NCBI RefSeq assembly: GCF_030813245.1
Contig: NZ_JAUSUA010000005.1
Coordinates: 124,001-188,000, forward strand
Reading direction: 5' to 3'
Origin: Alkalicoccobacillus murimartini
GTDB lineage: Bacteria > Bacillota > Bacilli > Bacillales > Bacillaceae_D
DNA: 64,000 bases
Shown here: positions 8,159 to 16,144 of the stretch, in pieces
How positions within the stretch are numbered: the stretch's first letter is position 1
Layout of the letters: every line of letters starts with the position of its first letter
Notes under the pieces: generated by a model
Databases searched by the model: none
Seen by the model: only the letters and a program-made list of their open reading frames with translations
What the model was told of the DNA's origin: nothing
Translations under genes and position numbers: made by a program

Positions 8159-9505
8159 TTATAGAGGAATTAATCCAAATATAAAAACAATCACAATGAC
8201 TGTCGGGACAATCGTTTGCATGAGCAAATACCAAAGACCCGCTGTTCTACTTAGTCCTCCGCTTGCCAATTGATACTGTTCAAAGAGAATACTTTTATTC
8301 ATCTTATATCCCACAAACAAAGCGATAAATAGACAACCAATTGGCAACATCAAATTAGATACTACAAAATCAGTTAGATCAAATACACTTCTGCCAAACA
8401 ACGACACATCACTAAGTAGGTTATTCGAGAGGGCTGCCGGTATCCCAGCTACCGTTACAAGCAAACCTGAAATCATCGCGACTCGGTTTCTCTTGTAGCG
8501 CTTATTCTGTGTAAATGCAGAAATCATAATCTCCAATAAGCTAAATGATGAGGTCAGTGTCGCAAAAAAGAATAATAGCAAAAATAAACTTAGGAACATG
8601 CCACCTAAAGGAATCTGTTCAAAAACCGATGGCAAGACGACAAATAACAGAGCTGGACCCGAATCTGGTTCCAAATTAAAGGCGAATACTGCTGGAAAAA
8701 CAGCAAGCCCAGCCATAAGTGAAACAAGCAGATTAAGAATAACAATCGATCCAGCTGACTTTGGTAAACTTTGATTGTTACCTAAGTAGGAACTATACGT
8801 GACCATACATGAAAAACCTACTGCTAACGAGAAGAATGATTGGCCTAATGCTTCTAATGTTCCTGCTGTAGTAATTTTGTTAAAGTCAGGATCGAGAAAG
8901 AAGCGAACACCCTCCATTGCCCCATCTAATGTTAAGCTACGTATTATAATAATGAATAGGAAGACAAAGAGAAGTGGCATTAAGTATTTATTCACTCGCT
9001 CTATTCCATTTTTAATACCAAAGGATAGCACTGCTACATTTATTGCGATAAATACAACGAGGCCTGCAATACTAATAAGGGGGCTCCCTACAATGTATCC
9101 GAATAATTCCTCATAATTTCCTCCTGGTCGCAAAATGGAACCAGTTAGAGAAAGAATGGAGTATGTAAGAATCCAGCCTCCGATCACCGCATAAAATGTT
9201 AGAAGTAAAAAGCATCCTACTAAGCCAAAGCGACCAATCCATTTCCAAACTCCAGTCGCTTGAAGCTTTGCATAAGCCGATACAGCCTCCCTTTTAGAAC
9301 CTCGTCCAATGATAAATTCAGAAATTAAAAGTGGCATACCAATTAATAACGTAAAGAAAATAAAGAGCAAAAAAAACGCGCCTCCGCCATTCATACCTGT
9401 AAGATATGGGAACCTCCATAACGCGCCAAGTCCTATGGCAGCTCCTGCGGACGCAAGAATAAAACCTAATTTAGAAGACCATTGTTCATTCATCTTGTGC
9501 TGCAA
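8159..9505 (-). CDS. sodium-dependent transporter, neurotransmitter:sodium symporter (NSS) family
   Basis: A 448-residue membrane protein with 11-12 predicted helices. The first helix carries the NSS signature: S-A-G-A-A-I-G-L-G-A-L-W-R-F-P-Y (about residues 19-34), which forms the sodium and substrate sites in LeuT-type carriers. The conserved G-M-P-L-L-I-S-E-F follows in helix 2. Bacterial members take up amino acids with sodium, but the substrate is unknown. The frame can start at TTG (9503-9505), with a GGTAGGTG-like site upstream, or at the ATG four codons later. An untranslated leader of more than 100 bases with two short hairpins precedes it. Confidence 0.92.
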   Translation of the reverse strand: MQHKMNEQWSSKLGFILASAGAAIGLGALWRFPYLTGMNGGGAFFLLFIFFTLLIGMPLLISEFIIGRGSKREAVSAYAKLQATGVWKWIGRFGLVGCFLLLTFYAVIGGWILTYSILSLTGSILRPGGNYEELFGYIVGSPLISIAGLVVFIAINVAVLSFGIKNGIERVNKYLMPLLFVFLFIIIIRSLTLDGAMEGVRFFLDPDFNKITTAGTLEALGQSFFSLAVGFSCMVTYSSYLGNNQSLPKSAGSIVILNLLVSLMAGLAVFPAVFAFNLEPDSGPALLFVVLPSVFEQIPLGGMFLSLFLLLFFFATLTSSFSLLEIMISAFTQNKRYKRNRVAMISGLLVTVAGIPAALSNNLLSDVSLFGRSVFDLTDFVVSNLMLPIGCLFIALFVGYKMNKSILFEQYQLASGGLSRTAGLWYLLMQTIVPTVIVIVFIFGLIPL

Positions 9506-9613
9506 ATCGCAGCGTACACCTACCTTTTTTGACCCGAATAGACTAACATTGAAGGCTTTTTAATAAAAAGTCAAGTTGAGCTACTACTAGTAAAAAAATT
9601 AAAGCGGCTACAA

Positions 9614-9643
9614 AGTGGTTAGGTACCCACTCTTTTCGAGAGT
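9614..9643 (-). other. two overlapping small hairpins in the leader of the NSS gene
   Basis: AGTGG...CCACT (9614-9631) and ACTCT...AGAGT (9629-9643) overlap, so only one can form at a time. They lie about 110 bp upstream of the symporter start. The arrangement could be regulatory, but no known riboswitch class is matched. Confidence 0.3.
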
Positions 9644-9744
9644 CACATTCCACAATTTGAGAATATCCTTTAGAAGCGTGATGGGTATAGTCCTAGTATT
9701 CTTTCTAAATGTATACTCAGAAGGTATCCGAAAAACTACATAAA

Positions 9745-9769
9745 TCCCTACCATCAGTTAGGGGTTTTT
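9745..9769. terminator. terminator overlapping the end of the small membrane gene
   Basis: CCCTA pairs with TAGGG around an 8-nt loop, with A/T-rich runs on both sides, so it can serve either strand. It overlaps the stop codon of the minus-strand gene that follows. Confidence 0.65.
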
Positions 9770-10005
9770 ATCGATTTTTTTATTCTTCTTTGTGTCTGTC
9801 GTAGCTCTTCTATCTTTAGTTCCTTTATTGCCTTTAGTTCTAATAGAATCATGTATAGCAAAGTGATGGGGGTACAGATAATGAAACTAACTATCAATGT
9901 CATCATTACGTCTCCAATAAAACCGTATAAAGGTAACAGGAACATCACAATCCAATACAATAAAAACGTTATGATCCCATAAATGAAGTATAAAGGTGCA
10001 AACAT
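9754..10005 (-). CDS. small two-helix membrane protein of unknown function
   Basis: An 83-residue protein with two long hydrophobic segments (roughly residues 5-30 and 33-58) and a basic C-terminal tail (R-R-I-K-K-S-I-K) expected to face the cytoplasm. I do not recognise a family. A good GGGAGAGGA site precedes the ATG. The stop codon lies inside a terminator hairpin. It stands alone, upstream of the NSS symporter on the same strand, with the terminator between them. Confidence 0.75.
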   Translation of the reverse strand: MFAPLYFIYGIITFLLYWIVMFLLPLYGFIGDVMMTLIVSFIICTPITLLYMILLELKAIKELKIEELRQTQRRIKKSIKTPN

Positions 10006-10182
10006 TTTATTCCTCTCCCTTTACCAAAACTGAGTCTTAGACGTAGTTAAGACGAGCCATCCATAACAAAACTGACAAATCTTTTTTCAAATTGATACTA
10101 CCCCATAGTATGTTTCCACCCACTTTATCATTCTATATACTCGCTTTAAATCCTTTTATTTGAAATAGACAAAATATAAAGA

Positions 10183-10215
10183 GTAACCCCCTGACAGTGG
10201 CTGTCAGGGGGTTAC
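10183..10215. terminator. perfect 15-bp palindromic terminator
   Basis: GTAACCCCCTGACAG pairs exactly with CTGTCAGGGGGTTAC around TGG. It is the 3' boundary of the minus-strand hydrolase gene, and on that strand T-rich sequence follows. Confidence 0.8.
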
Positions 10216-10256
10216 TTCTATTACAAGTCTTAAAAAATTCCTCTGCCTCATCCAAC

Positions 10257-11519
10257 TTATTTCGCGTAATCTCTTAAGTAATTCAGTAATTCATTCCACG
10301 AAGAGTTCGTTGCAGCCGCATTTGCAGATTTTGATCCACCACAATTCATAATCAACCGACCCCCAACATGCTCATTTACGTTAGCGGGCATTCCTGGTAA
10401 AGCATATGGAAAACCAAGAAAGTGTCCGGCCTCCTTATAATGGAGAACATGTACATTTTGATCGTTCATCTTCTCCTCTACCTGAGTGGCGAACTGTGAG
10501 GCCGGCCATATTTGATCCTGTCCACCAGCAATTAGTAAGACAGAAGCCTTTATGTTCTCTACACGAATACGGCAGTCCTCTATTTTCTCAGGAGACTGCA
10601 AGCTGTTCTCCCAAATGCTTAGGAACGATACTGGTTTTTTCTTGACCATGCCTCCAACCATCGCAAACATCTGTGCGAAACGGTACTTAAATTTGAGAAA
10701 GGGCAATTCTTCTTGATTTAAGGTCCATGAAGGAATAGGAGCATAAATACCGTTTTTTAAGCCTGATGTAATATAAGCTCCTGGTGCTCCAGCAACAACT
10801 GAAGTAAATTCATCGTATGTAGAAGCGAGTAGTAAAGCTAATTCTGCTCCACGTGAATACCCTATTAATGAGATTTTCTCCTGATTGGCTCGAGCTTTTA
10901 ACCATTGAACCGCATCATAGAAATACTCCAATGGAATTTTTTCAAGGTCCTTTGGTACACCCTCTTGTTGTCCAAAATAAGCTAACGTAAAAACAGTGTA
11001 TCCCTTTGAGGCAAGCAGAGCCGCTGCATGTTCCTGAATCTCACCATCAGACCCTCCAATAAGTAAGACAGCTGGCTGTGCTAGTTCCGAGGCAGAATAG
11101 AATAATGTCCCTACAATCCCTTGCTCATGTATACCTTCTCTCACAATATCTTCTTTATAAAAATACCTTTTCAACTGTACAGTCTCTTTAAATTGATCAT
11201 TTATCTTTATCTGTAACTCAATTTCAACTTCCGATGCATCGGATTTAAAGAAATAATCTCCATGTCTCGTATTCTCTTTTTCTGCAGCCCAAAATAACTC
11301 AGCTACATCAGCCTGAGTGTCCGCTTTAGATAGGTCAACCTCTCCCTGTTCGTTTGCTTGAAAGGTAGAACATCCTTTAAATACATTTCCTTTTTGGTCC
11401 AACATACTAGACTCGATGCGAACCTTATCTTTTGGGTTACAGCCACTTATTTGAATGGTCGTCTGCTCATCAACATAAGCGTGTAAAGGCGATACGATTA
11501 CCTTTGAATTCATAGTCAA
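10257..11519 (-). CDS. acyl-CoA thioesterase / BAAT-type alpha/beta hydrolase
   Basis: A 420-residue two-domain protein. The N-terminal ~130 residues resemble the beta-rich acyl-CoA thioester hydrolase/BAAT N-terminal domain, and the remainder is an alpha/beta hydrolase with nucleophile motif G-Y-S-R-G (serine near residue 222). The acid lies in G-G-Q-D-Q-I-W-P near 337 and the histidine in A-G-H-F-L-G-F-P-Y. Classical BAAT enzymes use cysteine for amidation and serine for thioester hydrolysis, so a thioesterase or esterase activity is more likely. A GGAGGAG site precedes both a TTG and an ATG two codons later. It may be transcribed with the DinB-like gene 37 bp upstream. Confidence 0.85.
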   Translation of the reverse strand: MTMNSKVIVSPLHAYVDEQTTIQISGCNPKDKVRIESSMLDQKGNVFKGCSTFQANEQGEVDLSKADTQADVAELFWAAEKENTRHGDYFFKSDASEVEIELQIKINDQFKETVQLKRYFYKEDIVREGIHEQGIVGTLFYSASELAQPAVLLIGGSDGEIQEHAAALLASKGYTVFTLAYFGQQEGVPKDLEKIPLEYFYDAVQWLKARANQEKISLIGYSRGAELALLLASTYDEFTSVVAGAPGAYITSGLKNGIYAPIPSWTLNQEELPFLKFKYRFAQMFAMVGGMVKKKPVSFLSIWENSLQSPEKIEDCRIRVENIKASVLLIAGGQDQIWPASQFATQVEEKMNDQNVHVLHYKEAGHFLGFPYALPGMPANVNEHVGGRLIMNCGGSKSANAAATNSSWNELLNYLRDYAK

Positions 11520-11556
11520 TTGGCTCTCCTCCTACATAACATCACGTATTCCACAT

Positions 11557-12108
11557 TTATCTTAATTCTGCTGCCTCATAATAATTCTGACACAATGCAA
11601 AATGGTGCATTTCATGAATAGCTAACAAATGGATTCCTTGAATCAAATTTGGATAGTGGGCAGGTGGATCAGGGTAACGAATATGACCAGCAAGATCCTC
11701 ATCAAGCGCAGCCACCCTATTTCTTAAACGCTTTGTCTCTAGTTCAAGCGTTTGAATCATTTTACTGTATGTCACTTTGCGCTGGATGTGTTTAGGAGGA
11801 ATAAGTAGGGGTGGTGCTTTCATAGGTTTTTTGTGTGTTTGTTTGTATTGCTCATAAATATTTGGACTAGCGGTCAGATAAGGTTTATGTCTGCTTAGCT
11901 TCGCAAATGGTGTGGCTAAAGGTATATAGCTTATATTTAATTGTCTAAACCTTTTTAATAGCAGATAGACATGATACAGAGTCTCTCCAATGGACCATTT
12001 ATCCTCGTAGGGTCTTAGCCAAACGACTCGGCTATCAAATTGATTAAAAAAATGAGTTCTTTGCTCAATGAGTTGATCAAAATATTGGTCCATATACTGA
12101 CTCTTCAT
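11557..12108 (-). CDS. DinB-like four-helix protein
   Basis: A 183-residue protein of the DinB/YfiT superfamily, recognised by K-W-S-I-G-E-T-L-Y-H-V-Y (about residues 31-42) and the C-terminal H-E-M-H-H-F. These supply the histidines that bind a metal in this fold. Members are metal-dependent enzymes, including thiol transferases, but most are uncharacterised. The ATG at 12106-12108 is preferred because AAAGGTG lies 5 bp before it; an upstream in-frame GTG would leave that site inside the gene. It sits between a small membrane gene and the hydrolase, all on the same strand with short gaps. Confidence 0.8.
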   Translation of the reverse strand: MKSQYMDQYFDQLIEQRTHFFNQFDSRVVWLRPYEDKWSIGETLYHVYLLLKRFRQLNISYIPLATPFAKLSRHKPYLTASPNIYEQYKQTHKKPMKAPPLLIPPKHIQRKVTYSKMIQTLELETKRLRNRVAALDEDLAGHIRYPDPPAHYPNLIQGIHLLAIHEMHHFALCQNYYEAAELR

Positions 12109-12132
12109 CACATCACCTTTCACCCTACTTAA

Positions 12133-12414
12133 TTATTGAGATTCAATGATTATAGAGATAATTAATAAGAAACTACTAATCATTAACATAAATGAATTTC
12201 CAGCTACACCCACTATAAAAAGCTTCGACTGTTTTGATAGTTTACCAGAATAAGCAGCAAGTAGAATTCCAACGACTGACATGAATAAGAATAATAGAGT
12301 TTCCGTGAACATACCTATATCTGCGATGAGTTGCGTGTAAAATAAAAACAGACTTATCAGCATCAATGCAATTGAAGCTAGAGCAAGTCGCTTTCCCAGT
12401 GTTTGATTCTCCAT
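12133..12414 (-). CDS. small three-helix membrane protein
   Basis: A 93-residue hydrophobic protein with three predicted membrane segments (about 9-30, 36-57 and 68-90) and a short basic loop G-K-L-S-K-Q-S-K. No family is recognised. A strong CGGAGGT site lies 6 bp before the ATG. It is 24 bp upstream of the DinB-like gene and probably heads that transcript. Confidence 0.75.
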   Translation of the reverse strand: MENQTLGKRLALASIALMLISLFLFYTQLIADIGMFTETLLFLFMSVVGILLAAYSGKLSKQSKLFIVGVAGNSFMLMISSFLLIISIIIESQ

Positions 12415-12491
12415 TTTTTCTACCTCCGAGAAATTAGTACTACCATCATACCATAAAAACCCTTACCACTTATATTAAGGAAAAAAACTGA

Positions 12492-12520
12492 TTTACTTTA
12501 CAAATTCGCACGATTACAAT
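12492..12520 (+). promoter_or_regulatory. sigma-A-type promoter of the ABC-2 exporter operon
   Basis: TTTACT (12492-12497), a 17-bp spacer and TACAAT (12515-12520) lie 45 bp before the TTG start of the ATPase gene. Confidence 0.65.
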
Positions 12521-12564
12521 AAATCTATATCTATCTACTACCTACAAGAAGCAGGTGCTAAGCT

Positions 12565-13452
12565 TTGACGATTCTTTCTATAAAAAACCTTTCGAAAAGC
12601 TATAAAAATAAGCATGTTTTAGACAATATCTCACTAACCATTGATTCTCCAGGCATATGGGCACTAGTCGGACCAAGCGGTGTAGGTAAAACAACTTTTT
12701 TGAATGTACTTACCAATATGGTTCGGGCTGACCTAGGAGACATCGAGCTTGTCGGGAAATCAAATCGTGATCAATCTGTTTTCAGAGAAGTGGCCTATCT
12801 TCAGGACCCTTCTATCTTGTTTGATTATTTATCAGGGTACGACCATCTGAACTACCTGCGGGGAGTTTATAACCTTAGAAAAACAAGAGTAAAGGAAGTC
12901 GCTCAGTACGTTGGCATGGAGAAATACCTCAAAAAACCAATTAAAACGTATTCATTTGGAATGAAGCAGCGCCTTCTCTTAGCAATGGCCCTTATACACA
13001 AACCTAAGCTATTGTTCCTAGACGAGCCTTTCCATGATTTACACTCTGCAGATACCATACATATTCGCACGATTCTTCTTGAACTAAAAGAATTGGGTAC
13101 AACTGTTTTTATGACTTCTCACGCCTTATCCGATGTGGATCAACTCACGCAAAACATCCTATTTCTACATTTAGGAAAGCTAACTGAAGTCAGTATACGT
13201 GATCATGAGGCCGTCTACTACCGATTTCTATTGTCTGATCCAAAAAAAGCCAAAGAACTTTTGGATCAAGAAGATTATTATGTCGAAGAAACAGAATCTG
13301 GTCTGTTCGTTCAACTTCAATTCCGACCTTTACAAAAAGTAATTCAACTACTTCTTTCTCACGATATTCGTATCATTGAAATGCATAAAGAGATATCAGG
13401 TGCGCAAAGACTCTACGACGAGTACTTTGAGGTAAAAGGACCAGTGACATGA
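12565..13452 (+). CDS. ABC transporter ATP-binding protein (exporter)
   Basis: A 295-residue nucleotide-binding subunit. It shows Walker A G-P-S-G-V-G-K-T-T near residues 36-44, signature S-F-G-M-K-Q-R near 131, Walker B L-L-F-L-D-E-P with its glutamate, and the H-loop histidine in M-T-S-H-A. The signature departs from LSGGQ in the way common for ABC-2 exporters of the bacitracin/lantibiotic immunity type. About 80 extra C-terminal residues follow the core. Start is TTG with GCAGGTG upstream. It overlaps the next permease by ATGA, and the three genes form one operon whose exported substrate is unknown. Confidence 0.92.
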   Translation: MTILSIKNLSKSYKNKHVLDNISLTIDSPGIWALVGPSGVGKTTFLNVLTNMVRADLGDIELVGKSNRDQSVFREVAYLQDPSILFDYLSGYDHLNYLRGVYNLRKTRVKEVAQYVGMEKYLKKPIKTYSFGMKQRLLLAMALIHKPKLLFLDEPFHDLHSADTIHIRTILLELKELGTTVFMTSHALSDVDQLTQNILFLHLGKLTEVSIRDHEAVYYRFLLSDPKKAKELLDQEDYYVEETESGLFVQLQFRPLQKVIQLLLSHDIRIIEMHKEISGAQRLYDEYFEVKGPVT

Positions 13453-14546
13453 GTATATTAGTATTTGAATTAAAGAAAATCATGTACACCAGGACTTTTC
13501 CACTCTTCCTACTACTGACCATTCTAGCAATCTGCGGTTTATTTATTCACACTGTTATTATGCAAGACACGGCTCGAACAAAAAAGGTTGAGCCACTATC
13601 AACAATTTATCAGTCAATCATTGAACAAAACTTAGAAGACTACGCATATATACAAGAAAACGGTTTAGACCCTGATACGTTAGAACGGATCGCAACTGGT
13701 CAAGAACTTCAAACAAACCTTGAGATGGTTACAAATGAAATTCAGTATAGTAACTGGACAATGGAATTGCTAACGGAAAGACAAATCTATTATTCAGCTA
13801 TGCACTACGAAGAGCTTGGTGGCACGTTCGGTATGAGTAATGATGAGATAGAAGCAGGTATTGAATTAACTTCGGAATTAATAAGCTTAAATATAGCAAA
13901 AGAACATCTAGATTATTCAACGCAACCCCCTCTTTTTATGAAAAAAGTGATTTCATTTTTCCTTAACTCATTATGGTATTTTGTCTTTCTTATTTCATTA
14001 ATGGCTTATATAACAAAAGAATGTGGGGGCCAACCCAAACAGATGGTACATGCACTTCCAATCTCAGAGACAAATAATATCCTTATAAAAATGGTTGCTC
14101 TCGTCCTTGCTGGTACTACTTGGCTAGTAACCGTTTTCGGTCTTTCCTATGCTTTACCAATGATATTCACAGAACCAAAAGAATTTATCTTCTCCTATCC
14201 TCTCATCCATGCTGCTGGAGGACTCGTTGAAGTGAGTAGCTATCTAAAGGATACTGCTTTTATGAGTATGAGTTTGATTATTTTTACTTGTGCACTGCTT
14301 TTACTCATTGCGTATCGTTTCCGACAAACCTTTAAGACATACTTAGTTATTTCTCTTATCTTTCTCTCTTATTTTATTGTTACAGACGTAATATTGACTC
14401 CTACTCTTTATCCATTCACTTTTCAAACGATTGATCGTATTGTGCTGAGCTTTCAATTTTCTCCCATTGGTGAAGTGATCCTCCTTGTAACAGCCTGTTT
14501 GTTACTCTATGTCACAATTACTTATCAGCATAGGAGGAGACTATAA
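13449..14546 (+). CDS. ABC-2-type transporter permease subunit 1
   Basis: A 365-residue membrane protein. It has one N-terminal helix (about 15-36), a roughly 140-residue extracytoplasmic loop, then five or six helices to the C-terminus. This is the layout of ABC-2 exporter permeases that pair with a separate ATPase. Its start overlaps the ATPase stop (ATGA) and the next permease begins directly after its stop. The two permeases of the operon share layout and probably form a heterodimer. Confidence 0.85.
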   Translation: MSILVFELKKIMYTRTFPLFLLLTILAICGLFIHTVIMQDTARTKKVEPLSTIYQSIIEQNLEDYAYIQENGLDPDTLERIATGQELQTNLEMVTNEIQYSNWTMELLTERQIYYSAMHYEELGGTFGMSNDEIEAGIELTSELISLNIAKEHLDYSTQPPLFMKKVISFFLNSLWYFVFLISLMAYITKECGGQPKQMVHALPISETNNILIKMVALVLAGTTWLVTVFGLSYALPMIFTEPKEFIFSYPLIHAAGGLVEVSSYLKDTAFMSMSLIIFTCALLLLIAYRFRQTFKTYLVISLIFLSYFIVTDVILTPTLYPFTFQTIDRIVLSFQFSPIGEVILLVTACLLLYVTITYQHRRRL

Positions 14547-15818
14547 ATGCTCGCTTCATTGATATTTGAATGTAAAAAATTATTAAAAAAGAGACCTATA
14601 GTAGCTGCAATTTGTCTATGCATGTTGAGTGCGGTTTGGCTGTACTCAAGTTCGTACTCGCGAGCAACTCATGATCAAGACATACTATTAACACAAGGGA
14701 TCGAGAATTACGAATTACAAAATGAAAGTTATATTCAAGAACTAAAACTAGAACGTATGAAGGCTGAAGAAGCTGGGGACACCCAACAAACTGATCAGTT
14801 AACTGAAGAAATTGAAATGCATGAAGAATGGGCAGCTGACTATAACGAACACTTACCTAATGAAGAAAGTTCAATTAGTGAACCATTGTACCAAGGACAA
14901 ATTGTTTATCTACATGATTTGTTACATGATCCTCAAAATTATGGTATGTATATTGTCGACCAGGAAATGTCTAATTTTACTTACTTAGTCACCATGGAAG
15001 AAATAAAACATCTACAAAAATACAAATTAGAACCACTATTCCAACCTACATATTATTACACACCTTATTTGGATAATATTTATGAAGACTTCACAGGAGA
15101 TGCAGCAGCAGAATGGGCATCCATGACCAAACGTTACAGCCAAATGGGGTTTTCTTACCTTTATCAGATCATTCCGCTATTCTACATTCCTGCTGTGATT
15201 ATAATTGGCTGTTTTTTATTCGGCAATATGATTAGAAGATATCACTTTAATGCATCACTGCCGCTCTCATGGACCAAACGATTTGCAGCGAAATATTGCG
15301 CTAGTCTATTGAGTTTAATTGGATTTACGTTCTTACTATTACTTGTCCCACTCGTAGCTAGCCTGTTTTCAGGTGGATTAGGCAGCTTAGAGTACCCTGT
15401 CCTCGTGTATGATGGACCCATTATTAAAAATGTTAATCATACATCATTGGATCTTTATGATGATTCATTTCATTTTATTTTATTAGGGGAGTACTTAATC
15501 AACGTTGTCTGGATGACACTTGGTCTTACAATCTTCCTACACTCGTTTTACATGTTCATTGTAAGCATTGTTCGTAAGCCTTTCATTGCAATGATTGTGA
15601 TGAGTTCATTGATCATTACAAGTTTAGCTTTGTTTACCCATCCCTATAACCCTATCAGTTACATCGATATTCATAGAGTGATCAATGGGGAAATAGCCGC
15701 AATACAATCTGAACCAGTTTATACAGTCGGAACTGCAATTCTATTATGGGGCTGCGCGTCAGCTGTCTTTCTGTTGTTAAGCTCTATTCGTTTTCGACTT
15801 GATGGAAAGAGACTATGA
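14547..15818 (+). CDS. ABC-2-type transporter permease subunit 2
   Basis: A 423-residue membrane protein with an N-terminal helix, a large extracytoplasmic domain (about residues 40-205) rich in acidic residues, and about six further helices. The start codon immediately follows the upstream permease stop, with an AGGAGGAG site inside that gene's end. It is the last gene of the operon, and a T-tailed hairpin follows at once. Substrate unknown. Confidence 0.85.
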   Translation: MLASLIFECKKLLKKRPIVAAICLCMLSAVWLYSSSYSRATHDQDILLTQGIENYELQNESYIQELKLERMKAEEAGDTQQTDQLTEEIEMHEEWAADYNEHLPNEESSISEPLYQGQIVYLHDLLHDPQNYGMYIVDQEMSNFTYLVTMEEIKHLQKYKLEPLFQPTYYYTPYLDNIYEDFTGDAAAEWASMTKRYSQMGFSYLYQIIPLFYIPAVIIIGCFLFGNMIRRYHFNASLPLSWTKRFAAKYCASLLSLIGFTFLLLLVPLVASLFSGGLGSLEYPVLVYDGPIIKNVNHTSLDLYDDSFHFILLGEYLINVVWMTLGLTIFLHSFYMFIVSIVRKPFIAMIVMSSLIITSLALFTHPYNPISYIDIHRVINGEIAAIQSEPVYTVGTAILLWGCASAVFLLLSSIRFRLDGKRL

Positions 15819-15828
15819 AGGACATGTG

Positions 15829-15862
15829 GATCTACGTCGTGAGAGACGTAGATCTATTTTTT
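15829..15862 (+). terminator. terminator of the ABC-2 exporter operon
   Basis: GATCTACGTC pairs exactly with GACGTAGATC around a 6-nt loop and is followed by TATTTTTT. Confidence 0.9.
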
Positions 15863-15903
15863 GGTGTGTCTCCTGTGTTGGGGGGTGGTGGGCTGTGCGT
15901 TGT

Positions 15904-16074
15904 TCTTTTTTGCGCGCAATGCCTCGATTTTCGCGCATTCTCGTTGTTTTCGCGCACTACGTATTCTTTTTCGCGCATTCTCAACGTTTTTGCGCACTAC
16001 GCATTCAGTTTCGCGCATTCTCAACGTTTTTGCGCACTATGCATTCAGTTTCGCGCATTTTCAATATTTCCGCA
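15904..16074 (+). repeat. class A GCGCA intergenic array, copy 1 (best ordered)
   Basis: Nine cores of the form TTTT(C/G)GCGCA occur at about 20-nt spacing. In the middle the array is regular: TCGCGCATTC begins at 15971 and 16011, and TCGCGCATTT at 16051, an exact 40-nt period in which two 20-nt half-units alternate (one starting TCGCGCATTC, the other TGCGCACTA). The two full 40-nt copies differ by a single base. It fills the gap between convergent operons, flanked by a terminator on each side. All three forward frames are open, but the translations are repetitive and have no ribosome binding site. Confidence 0.85.
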
Positions 16075-16092
16075 CACCTTCCTCAAATAAAA

Positions 16093-16129
16093 AATAACCT
16101 TCCAGTGTCTGCAGACCTGGAAGGTTATT
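16093..16129 (-). terminator. terminator of the MacB/Bce-like permease gene
   Basis: AATAACCTTCCAG pairs with CTGGAAGGTTATT around a 10-11-nt loop. On the minus strand it runs into TTTTTTATTTG, 16 bp beyond the permease stop. Confidence 0.9.
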
Positions 16130-16144
16130 CTTTATAGATGTAGT

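Noticed and set aside
15904-16074. CRISPR array
   Set aside because: There are no invariant direct repeats separated by unique spacers, units are about 20 nt and degenerate, and no cas genes are present. The same applies to the other arrays.
15799-16137. Three overlapping open frames of 78-112 codons through class A array 1
   Set aside because: They are open only because the repeat lacks stop codons. Translations are repetitive Phe/Arg/Ser/Ala/His strings with no ribosome binding site, and they cross a terminator.
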